Shown here one piece after another: positions 1 to 12,241 of a stretch of 64,000 bases of DNA. A program made the position numbers and the translations under genes. The stretch covers positions 18,522,509-18,586,508 of the forward strand of contig NC_087064.1 in the NCBI RefSeq assembly GCF_963678635.1, given 5' to 3'. This stretch comes from Symsagittifera roscoffensis. Taxonomy: Eukaryota > Xenacoelomorpha > Acoela > Convolutidae. Numbering within the stretch: position 1 is the stretch's first letter; each line of letters opens with the position of its first letter. The notes beneath the pieces are model-generated. The model searched no databases, was not told the origin of the DNA, and saw only the letters and a list, made by a program, of their open reading frames with translations.

Positions 1-741
1 GCAATCTGAAGGCAGATAGGTAACGCAGGACTCGGTGGGTGCAATAAATGACCACTTGAGAAAAATACTGCTATCAAAATTTGTCGGTTTTGTGCAACGC
101 TGAACAGGGAAAAAAATTTTTTTAGAAACAAAACGACAATTGACTAAAGTACAAAACACATGTATTTTCTTAGAAAATATTTTCACCTATGTTCATTTTT
201 GGCTTTAAATCCTCAATAATTGTTATTGAGTGGGTAGTGATTACACTACTTTTTCGATATATTGATATCATCAGTCTGTGCTAGCTTCATATCTTATAAC
301 CAATAATCAATTTTTGTGAATAAATTGTATACACGCTGTACTGTGATAACTTCAAAGTATTCTTGGTCACTATTTAGGTGAAAAATCTGGGATTTATTAT
401 GTTGTGTTATTTTTATCGGTAGTGAAACAATAATAAGCTGAGCAAACGGTTTAAGTGTATAGGCAGTAGGAAGTGATAAATCGAAATAGAGTCTAGAAAA
501 GTCAAGGATACCTAAACTAAGTAATAGCTCTCAAAAATTCATGCAACAGAATCAGAGAAAATCAATGATTGACCCTTTTGTGGAAAGGAATGCACGGATC
601 CGGTCCACCAAAATGGAGAAAATTTCAGGCGTAATGGTTGAAACAAGGAGTCAAAAGTCCTCCGAAGGCCAAAAGGCAATGTTAGAGGTAGAGATTCATC
701 CGCACCTCCATAGATGAGAATCGGGCGGGACGATAAGCTAA
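1..741 (+). repeat. Remnant of an upstream copy of the giant LTR element: leader and first part of gag
   Basis: Positions 1-720 repeat 3840-4556 almost base for base, covering the conserved leader segment, the AT-rich untranslated stretch and the gag start up to a TCCATAGATGAGAATCGGG segment. After about 741 the match stops. About 40 unmatched bases follow, then LTR sequence resumes near 781. The gag start codon context reads AAATAGAGTC here, so no ATG is present. This looks like a deleted or recombined copy lying head-to-tail with element A. Confidence 0.8.
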
Positions 742-1520
742 AGTTGGGTGACAAAGGCTTAAATGTGTATCGGATGCGAGGAAGACCATTCCAACAATCG
801 TAACAAAGCGAATCCCGAGAACCAGGAAGGGTGTTGGAACGACCTGACCAGCCTTCCGGAAAGAGACAAGACAGCTCTTCGTACGGATTCAAGACTCTGG
901 AAGGGTCTCGGGAGAGAACTGCAACTCTCTGTTTTAACATCTTTTAGCTTCCCGGAATGTCTTGAGTTGAACCTAACTAATAACAAATTAATTTTCAGAT
1001 AATGAGAAGCTAGGAGTTGAGGGAAAGGGTTGACCCATCTCCATTGCGACTGATGCTTTCTATCTACTGAAAAAAAAAACGATAAAATTATAGTAAATAA
1101 CTAGTAGTCCTGTTTTAAAGAGTGACCTCGTGGTCTGGGGATACTGAGAACCAACCATCAGCTCACTATCTCAGCATGTAATTAGGTTAATTAGAGCGTT
1201 CTGATCGAAGCCGGAAACATAACGTTTTCTTTGTCGACCCCATGTTATAAGAACTATCAAAAGAACTGGCTTTGGCAGAGACGGTTAAAAGCATGTAGAG
1301 CTGTGTTTAGACGCTAGCCAATTGTTTTACAACCTAGCTTTATTTTACGTCGATATGTACTTCCGGGCGAATGTTATATAGATGTTTTTATGGCGCTCCT
1401 GGTGTTATTTTTTTTTAAGATCATGACCGGCACAATCGTTAACGACCACTCCGTGCCGAGCAGATGCTCTAAATAAGGCCCATAGCACGGGGACGGAAGT
1501 GTAATTCGCAATGCGGTAGG

Positions 1521-2345
1521 CTTCCGCAATCCCGGATCTGGCTTTTTAATCTAGTTAAGACCGAAAATTCACGTACCAGGAAGGATGGGTAGATTCGCGG
1601 TCCCGTCGTTCCCTGAGTGGTATATGGTCAAAAACTTTAAAAAAATATGCAAGAAACCAAACAAAAAGTAGTATAGTACCTAAGAAAAAACAAAAAACAT
1701 AAAAAATAATCGAAAAAAAACCATAACAGTTAAAAAAATATATAAAATCAGTAGAAAATATCCCCACAGACGAGTAGTGATCCGACCCTCCCGTTTGTTG
1801 TTGTTAGATATATTGTTGTTACAGGCATTTCTATCAAACACGATCGTTACGATTGAAATTGTGACCCGTTTCTGTTGCTTGTACTGTAGGGTTGTTTGAG
1901 TATTTAAGCACGTTAATTGGAACTTCCGCAAAGATTGGAACTTCCGCAATCCCGGATCTGGCTTTTTAATCTAGTTAAGACCGAAAATTCACGTACCAGG
2001 AAGGATGGGTGGATTCGCGGTCCCGTCGCTCCCTGAGTGGTATATGACCAGAAACTTAAAAAGATATGCAAGAAACCAAACAAAAAGTAGAATAGTACCT
2101 AAGAAAAAACAAAAAACATAAAAAATAATCGAAAAAAAACCAAAACAGTTTAAAAAAAATATATAAAATCAGTAGAAATTATCCCCACAGACGAGTAGTG
2201 ATCCGACCCTCCCGTTTGTTGTTGTTAGATATATTGTTGTTACAGGCATTTCTATCAAACACGATCGTTACGATTGAAATTGTGACCCGTATCTGGTGCT
2301 TGTACTGTAGGGTTGTTTGAGTATTTAAGCACGTTAATGCTAATT
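1521..2345 (+). repeat. 420-bp tandem duplication inside the LTR of A
   Basis: The block starting CTTCCGCAATCCCGGATC at 1521 restarts at 1941, a period of 420 bases, and runs to about 2345. Both copies carry the A-rich tract, the 'ccctcccgtttgttgttg' block and the final 'gtatttaagcacgtt' block. Element B has one copy (from about 31631), so this is a local duplication in A. Confidence 0.9.
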
Positions 2346-3304
2346 TGCGCTCAATCCGGAAGAGTCTTGGGAAGTGAGCGGAAAACTGATCCGGCAAGCA
2401 GTGCAAGGAGTAGCAGGAAGGGTCTCCAGGACAACAAAAATCGACTGTTGGGTATCATTAGCAAGTTTTGTGTCCATTTTGGTACAGAAGTTAAGATATC
2501 AATCTGTGGGGTGCTCGGCAGTGACTGCACTGAAGTGACCCTCCACAAGTTGCGAATTCCCGAGTTAAGCACCTTAATTCGGATATTGAACAAAACTGGA
2601 GGGGTATAATATTACTACTGTTACTATTTTTTGAGCCTATATTATTACTCCTATACCGTTTTTCAGTTTTAAAAAAAACACAGTAAGCAGACCGGTTTTT
2701 AGGGTCAAAATAGTGATATTTTCATCCCCCCACAAATCGCGGTTTTTGAGATATCGATATTTTTTGAAACAGAAAAAGCACTAATTTGGTGAGTTACATC
2801 GTAACTGTACTAGTATAGTTAGTGGAACCAGTTAACTTTAGTTCGGAAGTGGTTGGAACTAATTGGGAACCAAAAACTGAATTTTCTTGATTTTTGAAAG
2901 AACGAAACGCTACAAAATAAGAAAAGTTTTTGAAATTTTTGCGTATGGGCAATAAAAACTGATGTTCGGACAACTTCACTAGTGAATCGACAGGTTTTAA
3001 AAACCGTTTGCCAATAACCTTCCGGGTCCCAGTGAAATCGAACTTAACGTGTTTGATTTAGTGGATTCGTCAAACCGGAGGGTCCAAACAGCATTTTTTT
3101 TTCACCTGGAACATTGTAGATTGAAGTTATTGCATCGAACTAGAAAATTATAAGCCTTCTGAGATCGGATCAATAGTTTTTAGGTCAACAAGATAAGAAT
3201 TGCGAAAACAGTTAGGCGGAAATATAAGTGAGAAAATTTTTGTACTTTAGTTTGGTTAATAACTTGGTTAACGTTTTGGTTAATAACTTTGAAACTATTT
3301 TTGT

Positions 3305-3525
3305 CAATCCGGAAGGGTCCCATTTTTGTCAATCCGTAAGGGTCCTATTTTTGTCAATCCGGAAGCGTCCTATTTTTGTTAATCCGGAAGGGTCCTAATT
3401 TTGCCAATCCGGAAGTGTCCCAATTTTGCCAATCCGGAAGGGTTCCAATTTTCCCAATCCGGAAGGGTCCTATTCTTGCCAATCCTGAAGGCTGCCAATT
3501 TTGTCAATCCGGAAGGGTACCGGAA
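3305..3525 (+). repeat. 25-bp tandem array with AATCCGGAAGGGT core, LTR of A
   Basis: About nine units with a 25-base period start at 3306, 3331, 3356, 3381 and onward. Each holds AATCCGGAAGGGTCC followed by a T-rich spacer. Isolated copies of the same core occur elsewhere in the LTR (for example near 2345). Element B has a matching but more irregular array at 33465-33668. The CCGGAAG core resembles an ETS-factor site; this is resemblance only. Confidence 0.85.
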
Positions 3526-3638
3526 ATCTTATTTTTATTAAGAACAGATTGGACGTGATTGTTGGGGTCCTTAAATTTAAAAAGACAAAAGAAAGGTAAA
3601 TAGTGAAAGGTGTTAGGTTATCAGGAGCCAGGCTAGAA

Positions 3639-3674
3639 ACCAGTGTATGCACTGGTAACTTGCCTTTTAATAAA
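3639..3674 (+). promoter_or_regulatory. Hairpin followed by AATAAA polyadenylation signal in LTR of A
   Basis: ACCAGTG at 3639-3645 pairs perfectly with CACTGGT at 3650-3656 around a TATG loop. AATAAA follows at 3669-3674. In B the same place carries a related but altered sequence and AATAAA at 33776-33781. The position near the end of the LTR fits the R-U5 border. Confidence 0.6.
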
Positions 3675-3799
3675 AATTGAAAAAAAAGTCCATAATAAAA
3701 CAAAACATGTCTAAACCCGTATATTTGCGACACTAAGTCTAATTGAAAACAGAGTTCGACACTTATTTGTTTGGATTGAAATCCAAACTATTTTTTGGA

Positions 3800-4323
3800 A
3801 ATGTGGTTCCTTGAGGGTTTTAGTAGTCTAGCTCGGGAAATCCGAAGGCAGATAGGTAACGCAGGACTCGGTGGGTGCAATAAATGCCCACTTGAGAAAA
3901 TTACTGCCTTCAAAATTTGTCGGTTTTGTGCAGCGCTGAACAGGGAAAGCTATTTCTTTAGAAACAAAATCGACAATTGACTAAAGTACAAAACACATGT
4001 ATTTTCTTAGAAAATATTTTTACCTATCTTCATTTTTGGTTTTAAATCCTGAATAATTGTTATTGAATGGGTAGTGATTACACTACTTTTTAGATATATT
4101 GATATCATCAGTCTGTGCTAGCTTCATATCTTATAACCAATAATCAATGATTGTGAATAAATTGTATACACGCTGTACTGTGATAACTTAGAAGTATTCT
4201 TGGTCACTATTTAGTTGAAAAATCTGGGGTTTATTATGTTGTGTTATTTTTATCGGTAGTGAAACAATAATAAGCTGAGCAAACGATTTAAGTGTATAGG
4301 CAGTAGGAAGTGATAAATCGAAA
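3800..4323 (+). other. Leader of element A between LTR and gag
   Basis: This is untranslated and AT-rich. The segment CCGAAGGCAGATAGGTAAC (3842-3860) recurs at the window start and at about 33935. It contains AG|GTAAC, a reasonable 5' splice site. GTGGG at 3871-3875 and CCCAC at 3887-3891 can pair. The primer-binding site should lie near the start of this stretch, but I could not match it to a tRNA end. No gene is seen here. Confidence 0.55.
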
Positions 4324-6905
4324 TTGAGTCTAGACAAGTCAAGGATACCTAAACTAAGTGATAGCTCTCAAAAATTCATGCCACAGAATCAAAGAAAATC
4401 AATGATTGACCCCTTTGTGGAAAGGAACGCACGGATCCGGACCACCATTATGGAGAAAATTTCAGGCGTAACGGTTGAAACAAGGAGTCAAAAGTCCTCC
4501 GAAGGCCAAAAGGCAATGTTAGAGGTAGAGATCCATCCGGACTCTCCATAGATGAGAATCGGGTGGGACTTGAAACGGAAGGGAGTGGGAACCGAAGATT
4601 GGCAAGTGAATCTACTCCGGTAGAACAAGGCCAAGACCTTGCCCGATCGAGAAGAGATGTCGCAACTGTCTGACATCTCGACTGAAAACGTATTGACAAC
4701 AAGATCGCCCACTGCTAACACCATGATGCATGGCGTGACCGAGAAAACGGCAAAGTCCTCCTCGTTTTCGGAACGAGTGAAGAACTCTTTGGGGGACTTT
4801 TTCCCATTTACTATGGGAACGGGTACAGGTGATGAAGTAGAAACACATAAAGAAGAGGACGAACAAGATGACTTCGGATCTCAATTAAACCTCAACTACT
4901 CGACTCATGAAAATGGTGCACCCACCAACAAGGAAACTGGATCTTCGGACCAATTTGGCGTGGTCAGGAAAAAAAACAAGACCATAGATGCATCACAGCA
5001 GTCAAGAGAGTTTGTGATCATTACAAATTCGGAAGTGCAGTCTGGAGATAGCAGGGACACAGGGCCAACTAAACCAACAATGGAACCAGAAGCGGATTAT
5101 GAAGAAACATCGAGACAGAGAGGTAAGACTTGGATATCGACTAGCACTAAACTGCCTGGAACCAATAGGGTGACACCACCACTAGTGACGCCATGAGACG
5201 ACGGAAGGGCATCGATCGAAAAGGCCTTGACTAGAATAGTGGTCAGTATAGGAGAAAAGAACGAACAGATGACCCTAAGATTGAGTGAACTGGAGAGGTC
5301 AAACCAAGTCGAGAGAGAAAGCCTGCGGGAAAAGATCAACCGCAACAGACAAAAAGTCAGCAGAAGTGAAAAGCGCTTGAAGGAGAGAACACTTGGCCAA
5401 AAACTTGTCGCGAAGGACGAGGGAAGCTGAACAAAGAGAGATACGATTGAGAGACGACATGGAGAAGTTAAGAAGTCAGCAAGATCAGACTCTTGGAACT
5501 TTTGACACGAGAATCGACGCAATGATGGAGAGGCGCACTCAGGCTATAATGGATCGATAAGAAGGGCTCCTAGGAAACAGGAAAGAATCGAAGAGTAGGC
5601 AAGCAACCGCAGGAGAACCGAACAGGGAGCCCAGAGTGAACTTCAATGAACAAGCAAACAGAAGAAGGACATTTGGACCAACGAGATTTAGGGGCAGTTC
5701 ATCTAGCTATGCCACAGGGGATAATAGGCCGAGGGGCCTAAAAATCAGAGGAGGCTCAACTGGCAACGGACCGACCTCGTACGAGAGACCAATGCAGAAC
5801 GCAAACGCGACTGGGAGATGTGATTCCGCAAACTGGAGTCATGCGGATCAAGGAAGAAATCGTCCCAGTGACTCGAATAGGAGGGAAAATCCGGAGGGCA
5901 ATGACTCTCAAGCGGGGCATTCACGAGATGCAACGTCAATGGCTACAGCGTTTGAACCTCTGAACAGGTCCATTAAATTTTCCTGACGAGGTTATCCAGG
6001 ACCAGTGAACGCAGCGAGAGGTCCAGGAGGGTATTTAAGAAACCGAGATGCTATAAAGACGAATCTGACGGCTGTATAGATACCTGGATAGAAGTCATGA
6101 TACTGCGTTTTGAGGAGGAAGGCTTAACAGAAAGGCTAGAATGCAGTGCACTCACTAGCAACCTAGAAGCGGCAGCCCTGAATTGAATGACGGCCAAAAA
6201 ACAAAACCAGCGAAAAACAGCTGAGAAGATCTTTGAAATCTTGTTGATTCGTTTTAGCTCAGGAGTACAAGGACACCAAGCAATGATGCACTTCGAGAAA
6301 CGGAGGCAACTTAAAAGGGGAAACGATAGACAAATCTTAGATGATCTGGAGATGCTTAGAAGGCGTAGTCAACCAGATGATTCAGAGATATGGATGAACC
6401 TAGCAGTAACTTAAAATTCATCGATGGTTTGAAGAACGATGAGCTTCGAATTATGTTGGCAACTCATTACACACCACTTTCAACTAATGCGCCTACACCA
6501 GAAGAATTGAGACTCAATTCCAAGGAATATCTCATACTAAAGCCCCCATCGAGATCTGGATATTACAAAAACAATTATGGCAAGTTTAACAATGGACCAG
6601 CTAACCAGGGTAACAATTGGTACAAACCAAAGGACGACATGCACAAGAGACGCTCTTGTGCAAATTGCAGTTCGACGGACCATCATGTATCAGCATGCTC
6701 AACCTACAAACAAGGCATGAAAGCCATAGGCTTTAGCCTCGAGGATGATTATGCGTCAGAAGTCGATCATGAAGACTTCATGAGGGGACTAATTGCTAAA
6801 TTCGGCCCAAGGTGTTTCTTTTGTAACTTTGAGCGTCACTTTAAATCGGATTGTCCACAATTTTGGGATGCTGTGACAGTAATCAAACATCCAAGGCATG
6901 AATAA
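4324..6905 (+). pseudogene. gag: gag of element A (broken)
   Basis: The reading moves between frames: 4324-4551, 4639-5196, 5227-5560, 5636-5986, 6187-6414 and 6390-6905. The first part is polar and acidic. A charged coiled-coil segment covers about 5227-5560. A retrotransposon capsid-like domain covers about 5941-6600, with the FEILLIRF and LDDLEMLRRR segments. It is followed by two CCHC knuckles of the form CX2CX4HX4C, at 6657-6698 and 6813-6854, both intact. The product would coat and package element RNA. The expected ATG (as at 34460 in B) reads ATTGAGTC here, so the start is lost, and at least five frame changes make it non-functional. Confidence 0.85.
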
Positions 6906-6906
6906 G

Positions 6907-8065
6907 CTTTATCGGGTGGGAAAGCCAGCGAGGCGCGCCTGTTGAGTGATGCGGAGGCACGCAGGAAGGAGAAACGCAAGAGCTGGCAACAAAGAAGATG
7001 CAGGCAGTAACTGAAGAAATGCGTGAACCTGAACCAGTGACGGCGGCGGATAATTTCAAGATCGACTATAGGGCAGCCGCGAGAGATGCTTTGAACAGAG
7101 TCCAACAGGTGTTGGTAACAAAGGAGATGGAACAAAAAGTGAAGCTCGAACTAGAGTATGAGAAAACTCAGGAAAGGCTAAACGCCTTCGAAGCATCGGA
7201 GGTCGAGGAAATGAAAGCATCAAGCAGTTTGAGCATAAAGATAAATGTGATCTCCGGCCAGACGTTCGGTATGGTGCCACAAGGAAGCAAAATACAACCA
7301 ATAATCTCAGTGGCGGGACATCAGATGATCAGGTACCTAAGTGAACCCTCAGAGTTCACTATGATGCATTTAGATACATCAGCAGATTATCTGAGACAAG
7401 TAGAGGCACGCAGTGAGTCAATGGCTGTGAGAGCGTTGTTGACAACGGGTGACCCTCGAATAAAGAAACTTCACGGGCGCTACGTGTAAGTCTATTGACC
7501 ATATCAGGTGATGTTGAACGTGGACGGGATCAGTATCTTTACTAGGACCTACGTCACAACAGATAGTGACCAAATAGGGCAGATCTAATTGGGTCAGAAA
7601 GAACTTAAGGTCTGTAGAATCGGCCATGACGCCATGATGGAGCAAGATGCGGTACACATAGGATACGAAGCAGATGTGACTGCACATCTGCTGGACACCC
7701 TTGGGAAGAAAATCGGAGTAACAGGACTTCTAGACACAGGTGCGGTGTTAGCGTGCTGCAATTAAAAACTTGGGAAAGAATGGGCTTCACGAGGGAAGGC
7801 TTAATTTCGACAAACCTCAGATATTGGCACCATCCAACCATGGAGCAATCCACGTAGCCGGAAGAACACTGGGATGACTGGACCTCTGGATGAGCTTCTT
7901 GGTAGTAGAAAACCTGGACGACTCAGACCAATTCATTTTGGGCCGTGACTTCGTCAGGAAATTCAATGTGATGATCGACTTGAACAACGGGCTAATAAAG
8001 ATTAGAAAACCTGACCGGAAGTTTGTTAAACGATCGATTAATAGAATAATAACAAGTGGGAACAA
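6907..8065 (+). pseudogene. Protease region of element A pol (broken)
   Basis: The segment 6998-7489 is a charged linker. Further on, DTGA at 7733-7744 is the retropepsin active-site motif, but the next bases are frameshifted relative to the intact SVMP-type continuation in B. A later FILGRDF segment near 7935 is the conserved C-terminal retropepsin strand. The family cleaves Gag-Pol as a dimer. Frame changes near 7490, 7750 and 7890 destroy the ORF. Confidence 0.8.
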
Positions 8066-9660
8066 GGTGCCAATTTTTTTCGACAGAAAAGTGAAACTAC
8101 AGCCGGGACAGGCTGTTGTAGCGGTTTTATGGATGAACAATTTGAACTCATTAAAAGAGAGTAAACAGGTTTGTTTAGTTCCCTACCCAAATAGTCAAAA
8201 CACTTTGATTTTAGGCCGGAACTTCTCAGTAACAAGAAACGAACTGTGTGCCAGTGTGTTGTTGAACACACTGGTCACCAGGGTTTCAATCCAGTGTGGA
8301 AAGAAGCTTGGTTACGTTTTACCGATGAGGACCGACTATGAGGAGACAGTAAATTTGAAAAGATATAATGTGAAAGAATGCCCCAACCATGCCAATAAAG
8401 ATCTGATTTTAAAGAGAATTAATGAATTGAAATCTTTTAACAAACTGTTTTCAAGGAAACCCGAAACGGATGATGGATTATCGAGCTGCTTGAATTTTCT
8501 AGAACACCCCTCGTTATATGAACTAGAATCCGACAAACCGGTTTTGCCGGAGATAGAACAACTGAAAGGGAAAATAAGTGAGGTAGAATTTGAATTATTA
8601 AGGGCGGTATTAAATCGGAACGCGGATGTATTTTCACAACATAAGGCGAATATCGGTTGTAACAATTTTGTCGAACACGAAATCGAACTAGAAGAGGGCG
8701 CCATTCCACATAGGAAGGTGCAAGGCGCTTGACACCTCAAACACTGGAGGCGTGCAGAGCCGAAATAGAAAAATTGCTTGAATACGACTTGAAAGAAACC
8801 TCGAAGTCGCCTTGGGCTTGTGAGGTTGTCATGGCCAAAAAGAAAGGGGGCAGCTCAGGTTTTGTTGCGACTTTCGTTACCCAAACGCAGTAACAATAAA
8901 AGATGCCTACCTGATACAGCGGATAGATAAAGAGCCTCTCGAAGCTTGGCGATGCCAAGTTTTTCACAACACTGGACTTGGGCTCTGCCATCTGGCGGTC
9001 CCTCTGCGGAAGAAGGACAGAGAAAAGACCGGATTCTTATGTGAATTGGTGTTGTACCAGTAGAAGAGGATGTCATTTGGCTTGTGCAACGCCATCAGAA
9101 CGGAAACAAAAATCATGAGCTTCCTGGGGTTTGCTAATTACTACCGTGAGTTCATAAAAGGATACGCAGACAAGGTGTACCAGATGCAGAAACTGATGCG
9201 CAACAAACGAAAAAAGTTCGAATGGAATGAAGAAGCTCAAGCTGCCTTCGAGAACATAAAGCAGGAACTGTGCGAAGCGCCAGTGCTAGGCATGCCCACG
9301 GAAAAAGATGCTTCAGTAGTAGCCATCTCAGGAATACTGCACCAGGAGCAAGAATGGAATGGGAGAACAGCTCTCCGTCCCATCGCAAATGGCAGTAAGG
9401 TGTTGAGTGACACTGAAAAGAAATATGGTGCACCAAAGGCGGAAATCTTTGCAGTGGTCACATTCGTGGAGAAGTACCGCGCATACTTAGGGAGCGCTCC
9501 CTTTAAGCGTGGACAATAGAGCGTTATCCTGGTTGAAGACGTACTCGATGAACCAGAGCTATATTGGTCGATGGATAGTCAGGTTAGACGACTACCACTT
9601 GCTTGATAACCGAGCGCAGGATGCGTGACAAACGCCAGAATGCTGACAGCCTCAGCGGGA
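8066..9660 (+). pseudogene. Reverse transcriptase and RNase H of element A, catalytic loop deleted
   Basis: The RT fingers part is readable from about 8590 (EIELEEGA segment, then the AKKKGG block near 8835). The fingers/palm transition at 9060-9090 (MSFGLCNA) is joined directly to the thumb (MSFLGFANYYREF). About 300 bp is missing at 9097 compared with B, including the YVDD loop. The RNase H part follows (from about 9230), ending in an AEIFAVVTFVEKYRAYLG segment and a frameshifted C-terminus. The product could not polymerise. Confidence 0.85.
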
Positions 9661-10850
9661 AGACTGAGTTTTATGAAAGACTGGAACAGAAGCAAGCCAA
9701 TCAGGCGGAAATCAAGGAAGGGTTCTCGTTTCTGAACAAAAAACTTATGAAGCGCTTCCCTTGACGAGATGGTTGGACAAAACTGGACATCCAATTCCGG
9801 GACACCCGAGTTAGCGTGGAAGAGGCAGCAGAAATAAAGATCTTATCAAAGAGCGACCCAGTGCCTTTGGATCTGTTGCTACGTTCGAACCTGGTCCAAC
9901 AGGAACTCTCTCGTATGAACATAAACAGTCTCTCATTGCTGGATAAAACGGTGCAGGTCACATGGCGGTTTCTGAGTGGATTGCTGGAGAGAGAAGTAAC
10001 TAGAGATGATCCCGAATGGGCAGCTGCCATGGCATCGCTGGCAGTCAGAGAGAAAGTGAAGGTTATGCCATCAAGGCGCCAACACAAGGAAAACGAAAGG
10101 GATTTTAAGACGGTAGTTCAGCAACTGGTATTCTCGATTCCTCAGAGTGTTTTGCATGAGCACATCATATAGACAAAAAGAACAGGAGATCGAAAAACAA
10201 AGGAAGACTGTCACCTTCGAGAATCCCGATCAGAATCCCGATCTGGGGAGAATCCCGATCAGAATCCCGATCTGGGGAGAAGATGAAGAAAACCCGGACC
10301 AAGAAAGGTTGTCCGGGGAGTAGGACGTCAAAGAAAGTTGTTCAATCAATGAACTGAACCCGGAACAAGGAAAATTGTCCGGGGAGTCGGATGTTGAAAA
10401 AAGTAGTCGTGTGCAGGAACAAGACCGCGAGGATAAGATATTGTCCGGGTAGTTTAGATGGATGAGCAGAGCGTTTAAAACGGAACCAGCAATGGAGATG
10501 TGCTCCGCGGCAGACTCGTCCGTTGACAACAACTCGATGAATTCAGAAATCGACACCTACTCAGACAAGTTCTCCAGCACAGGATTTGAATTGTCAGAGA
10601 TAGCAATCCACACGTTGCCAGTGGAGACTACTGCAAGAGACTTGGACAGGGAGGTGTATCAAGACCCTGGCGGTGATCGCTACCTAGTACCCGGTGAAAG
10701 AGTCTTTGACAACGCAGCGGATGATCTGGAAACAATAGCGGTATCGAAACGTTCATTGAGCTTGTTACCACAAACGGAAGTAGTCAGGACTGATCTTCAA
10801 CCGTTCAAGCGAAAGACAGAGCCATTGGCGAAAATTTGGTGCGTGGAGAT
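9661..10850 (+). pseudogene. RNase H-integrase linker of element A
   Basis: This is a long polar spacer between RNase H and integrase, readable in pieces (9816-10172 and 10462 onward). It has no recognised domain. It contains a 29-bp tandem duplication (GAATCCCGATC units from 10221 and 10250) and three copies of TTGTCCGGGGAGT or close variants at 10309, 10375 and 10441. B has an equivalent spacer at about 40120-41170 with three copies of the same motif. Confidence 0.7.
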
Positions 10851-12240
10851 GGAAGATGACACGCATCAACCCGATGAGCTGAATTATCAGTTGCGGGTCA
10901 TGAACACATACTTGAAGGCGAGATACAGACTCTCGGACCTACTACGAGCGCAAAGAAATGACCGCATGACGAGATATTTGAAAAGGTCGATTGAGAATGG
11001 GGCACCAGAAAAAGGTGACCTGGAGGAAGACAGTTACCGTATTCTGAGACAGTACTATATGCAGAAGGAGGGAAGATTATAGCGGAACAAGGATGGGATC
11101 GTGGCTTGTAAGAGAAGAGAAGAAGACAAAATCCTGTACAAAAATAACGCGATAGTGTTGCCGCAACTCTATCAGACAGAACTGTTATTCAGATCGCATG
11201 ATCAGATGGGCCATCAGGGAATTGATAAAGTATACCAGAGGATCCTGAAATGCTTTGATTGGCCAGGGATGAAAAAGGCTTGTGAGAAGTGGGTAACAGC
11301 ATGTCTGTCATGTCAACAAGTCAAGGATCCAAGGAAATTGCGATTTCCCTTGCAGTCAATTGAGTCATCTGAATACAACGAGGTGGTGCCAATTGACCAC
11401 CAGAAGATATGTATGACAGACAGTGGCTACGATCAGGTCCTGATCATGATCGATCACTTCACGAAATAAGCAGAGGACATGTGATCATCTAATCAACATG
11501 TGGATAGCGAGGCACGGAAGCCCGATGACATTTCAATCGGACAATGGAACAGCCTTTGTAGGAGAACTAACTAAAGAGCTCATGAGACGTTCTCAAGTGG
11601 CCGAGGCTCACTCAACGACGTATCATCCCCAGACGGATGGCTTAGTGGAGATGCAAAATCGGATGTTGGTATCGATGCTGAGGGTGTACTGTTCTAGATA
11701 CGTGACTGATTGGGACAGATACCTTCCACAAGTAATGGGAGCTTCTAACAGCACGCAACATTCCACCACCGGGATTAGTCCACACATGATGTTGACTGGA
11801 CACGAAAAATCTTTGCCCTGGAATTTCTTTTACCCAGAGTATGAAGGAAAGAAAACATCACCACAAGTTTATGTAAGGGATGTGATCAGAAGTCAACAAG
11901 AACTGAACGACTTGTGTAGACGAAATACTCAGCAAGGACAAGCAAGGCAGAGGAGAAGGTTTGATAAGAAAGCAGCTGGTACAAAAATTTACTCAGTAGA
12001 CGACTACATATGCGTATTTCAAAACGTTATACCACCTAGAGGGACTAAGAAGCTCCTAAAGAAGTGGAGGGGACCATTCATGATAACGGAGGTGCAACAG
12101 GAGGGGCGTTTTTTCAGGTTGAGTACTGGTTGCGCCGCTTACTTTGAAAACATTAAGCCACACAACCCATCCACAGAGGACTGGTGTATACCTGAGGACA
12201 TAGAAGAGGGTGATTATATGATGATGGGCCCTACCTGCGA
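10851..12240 (+). pseudogene. Integrase of element A (broken)
   Basis: The HHCC zinc-binding part is intact at about 11195-11330 (HDQMGH, then CLSC). The catalytic core shows D in PIDHQK, D in QSDNGTAF and E in LVEMQNR, so the DDE triad survives at residue level. A GPF-type C-terminal module (WRGPFMITEV, about 12066-12095) follows. The reading is interrupted by stops after EGRL (about 11080) and after DHFTK (11467-11469), and by a short loss before 11498. The family inserts element cDNA into the genome. Confidence 0.88.
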
Positions 12241-12241
12241 A

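Larger units (their letters stand above)
781..3800 (+). repeat. 5' LTR of element A (5'-truncated)
   Basis: The sequence aligns with the LTR of element B (30567-33900) and with the 3' LTR of A (25682-26582). Shared blocks include GATGAGAAGCTAGGAG near 1002, the 'gaccggcacaatcgttaacg' block near 1425, and the polyadenylation region near 3669. The first 300 bases or so of the LTR are absent, and the left arm of the conserved hairpin is deleted. The 3' boundary with the leader is not resolved, because the other copy is truncated and no TG...CA end can be confirmed. The two A LTRs differ visibly, so the insertion is not young. Confidence 0.8.

Noticed and set aside
3305-3525. CRISPR-like regular repeat array
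   Set aside because: The units are direct tandem 25-mers with no unique spacers, in a eukaryotic LTR.
3800-3900. A tRNA-derived primer-binding site in the leader
   Set aside because: Several TGG starts exist, but none could be matched with confidence to a tRNA 3' end from the sequence alone, and the LTR end is not fixed.
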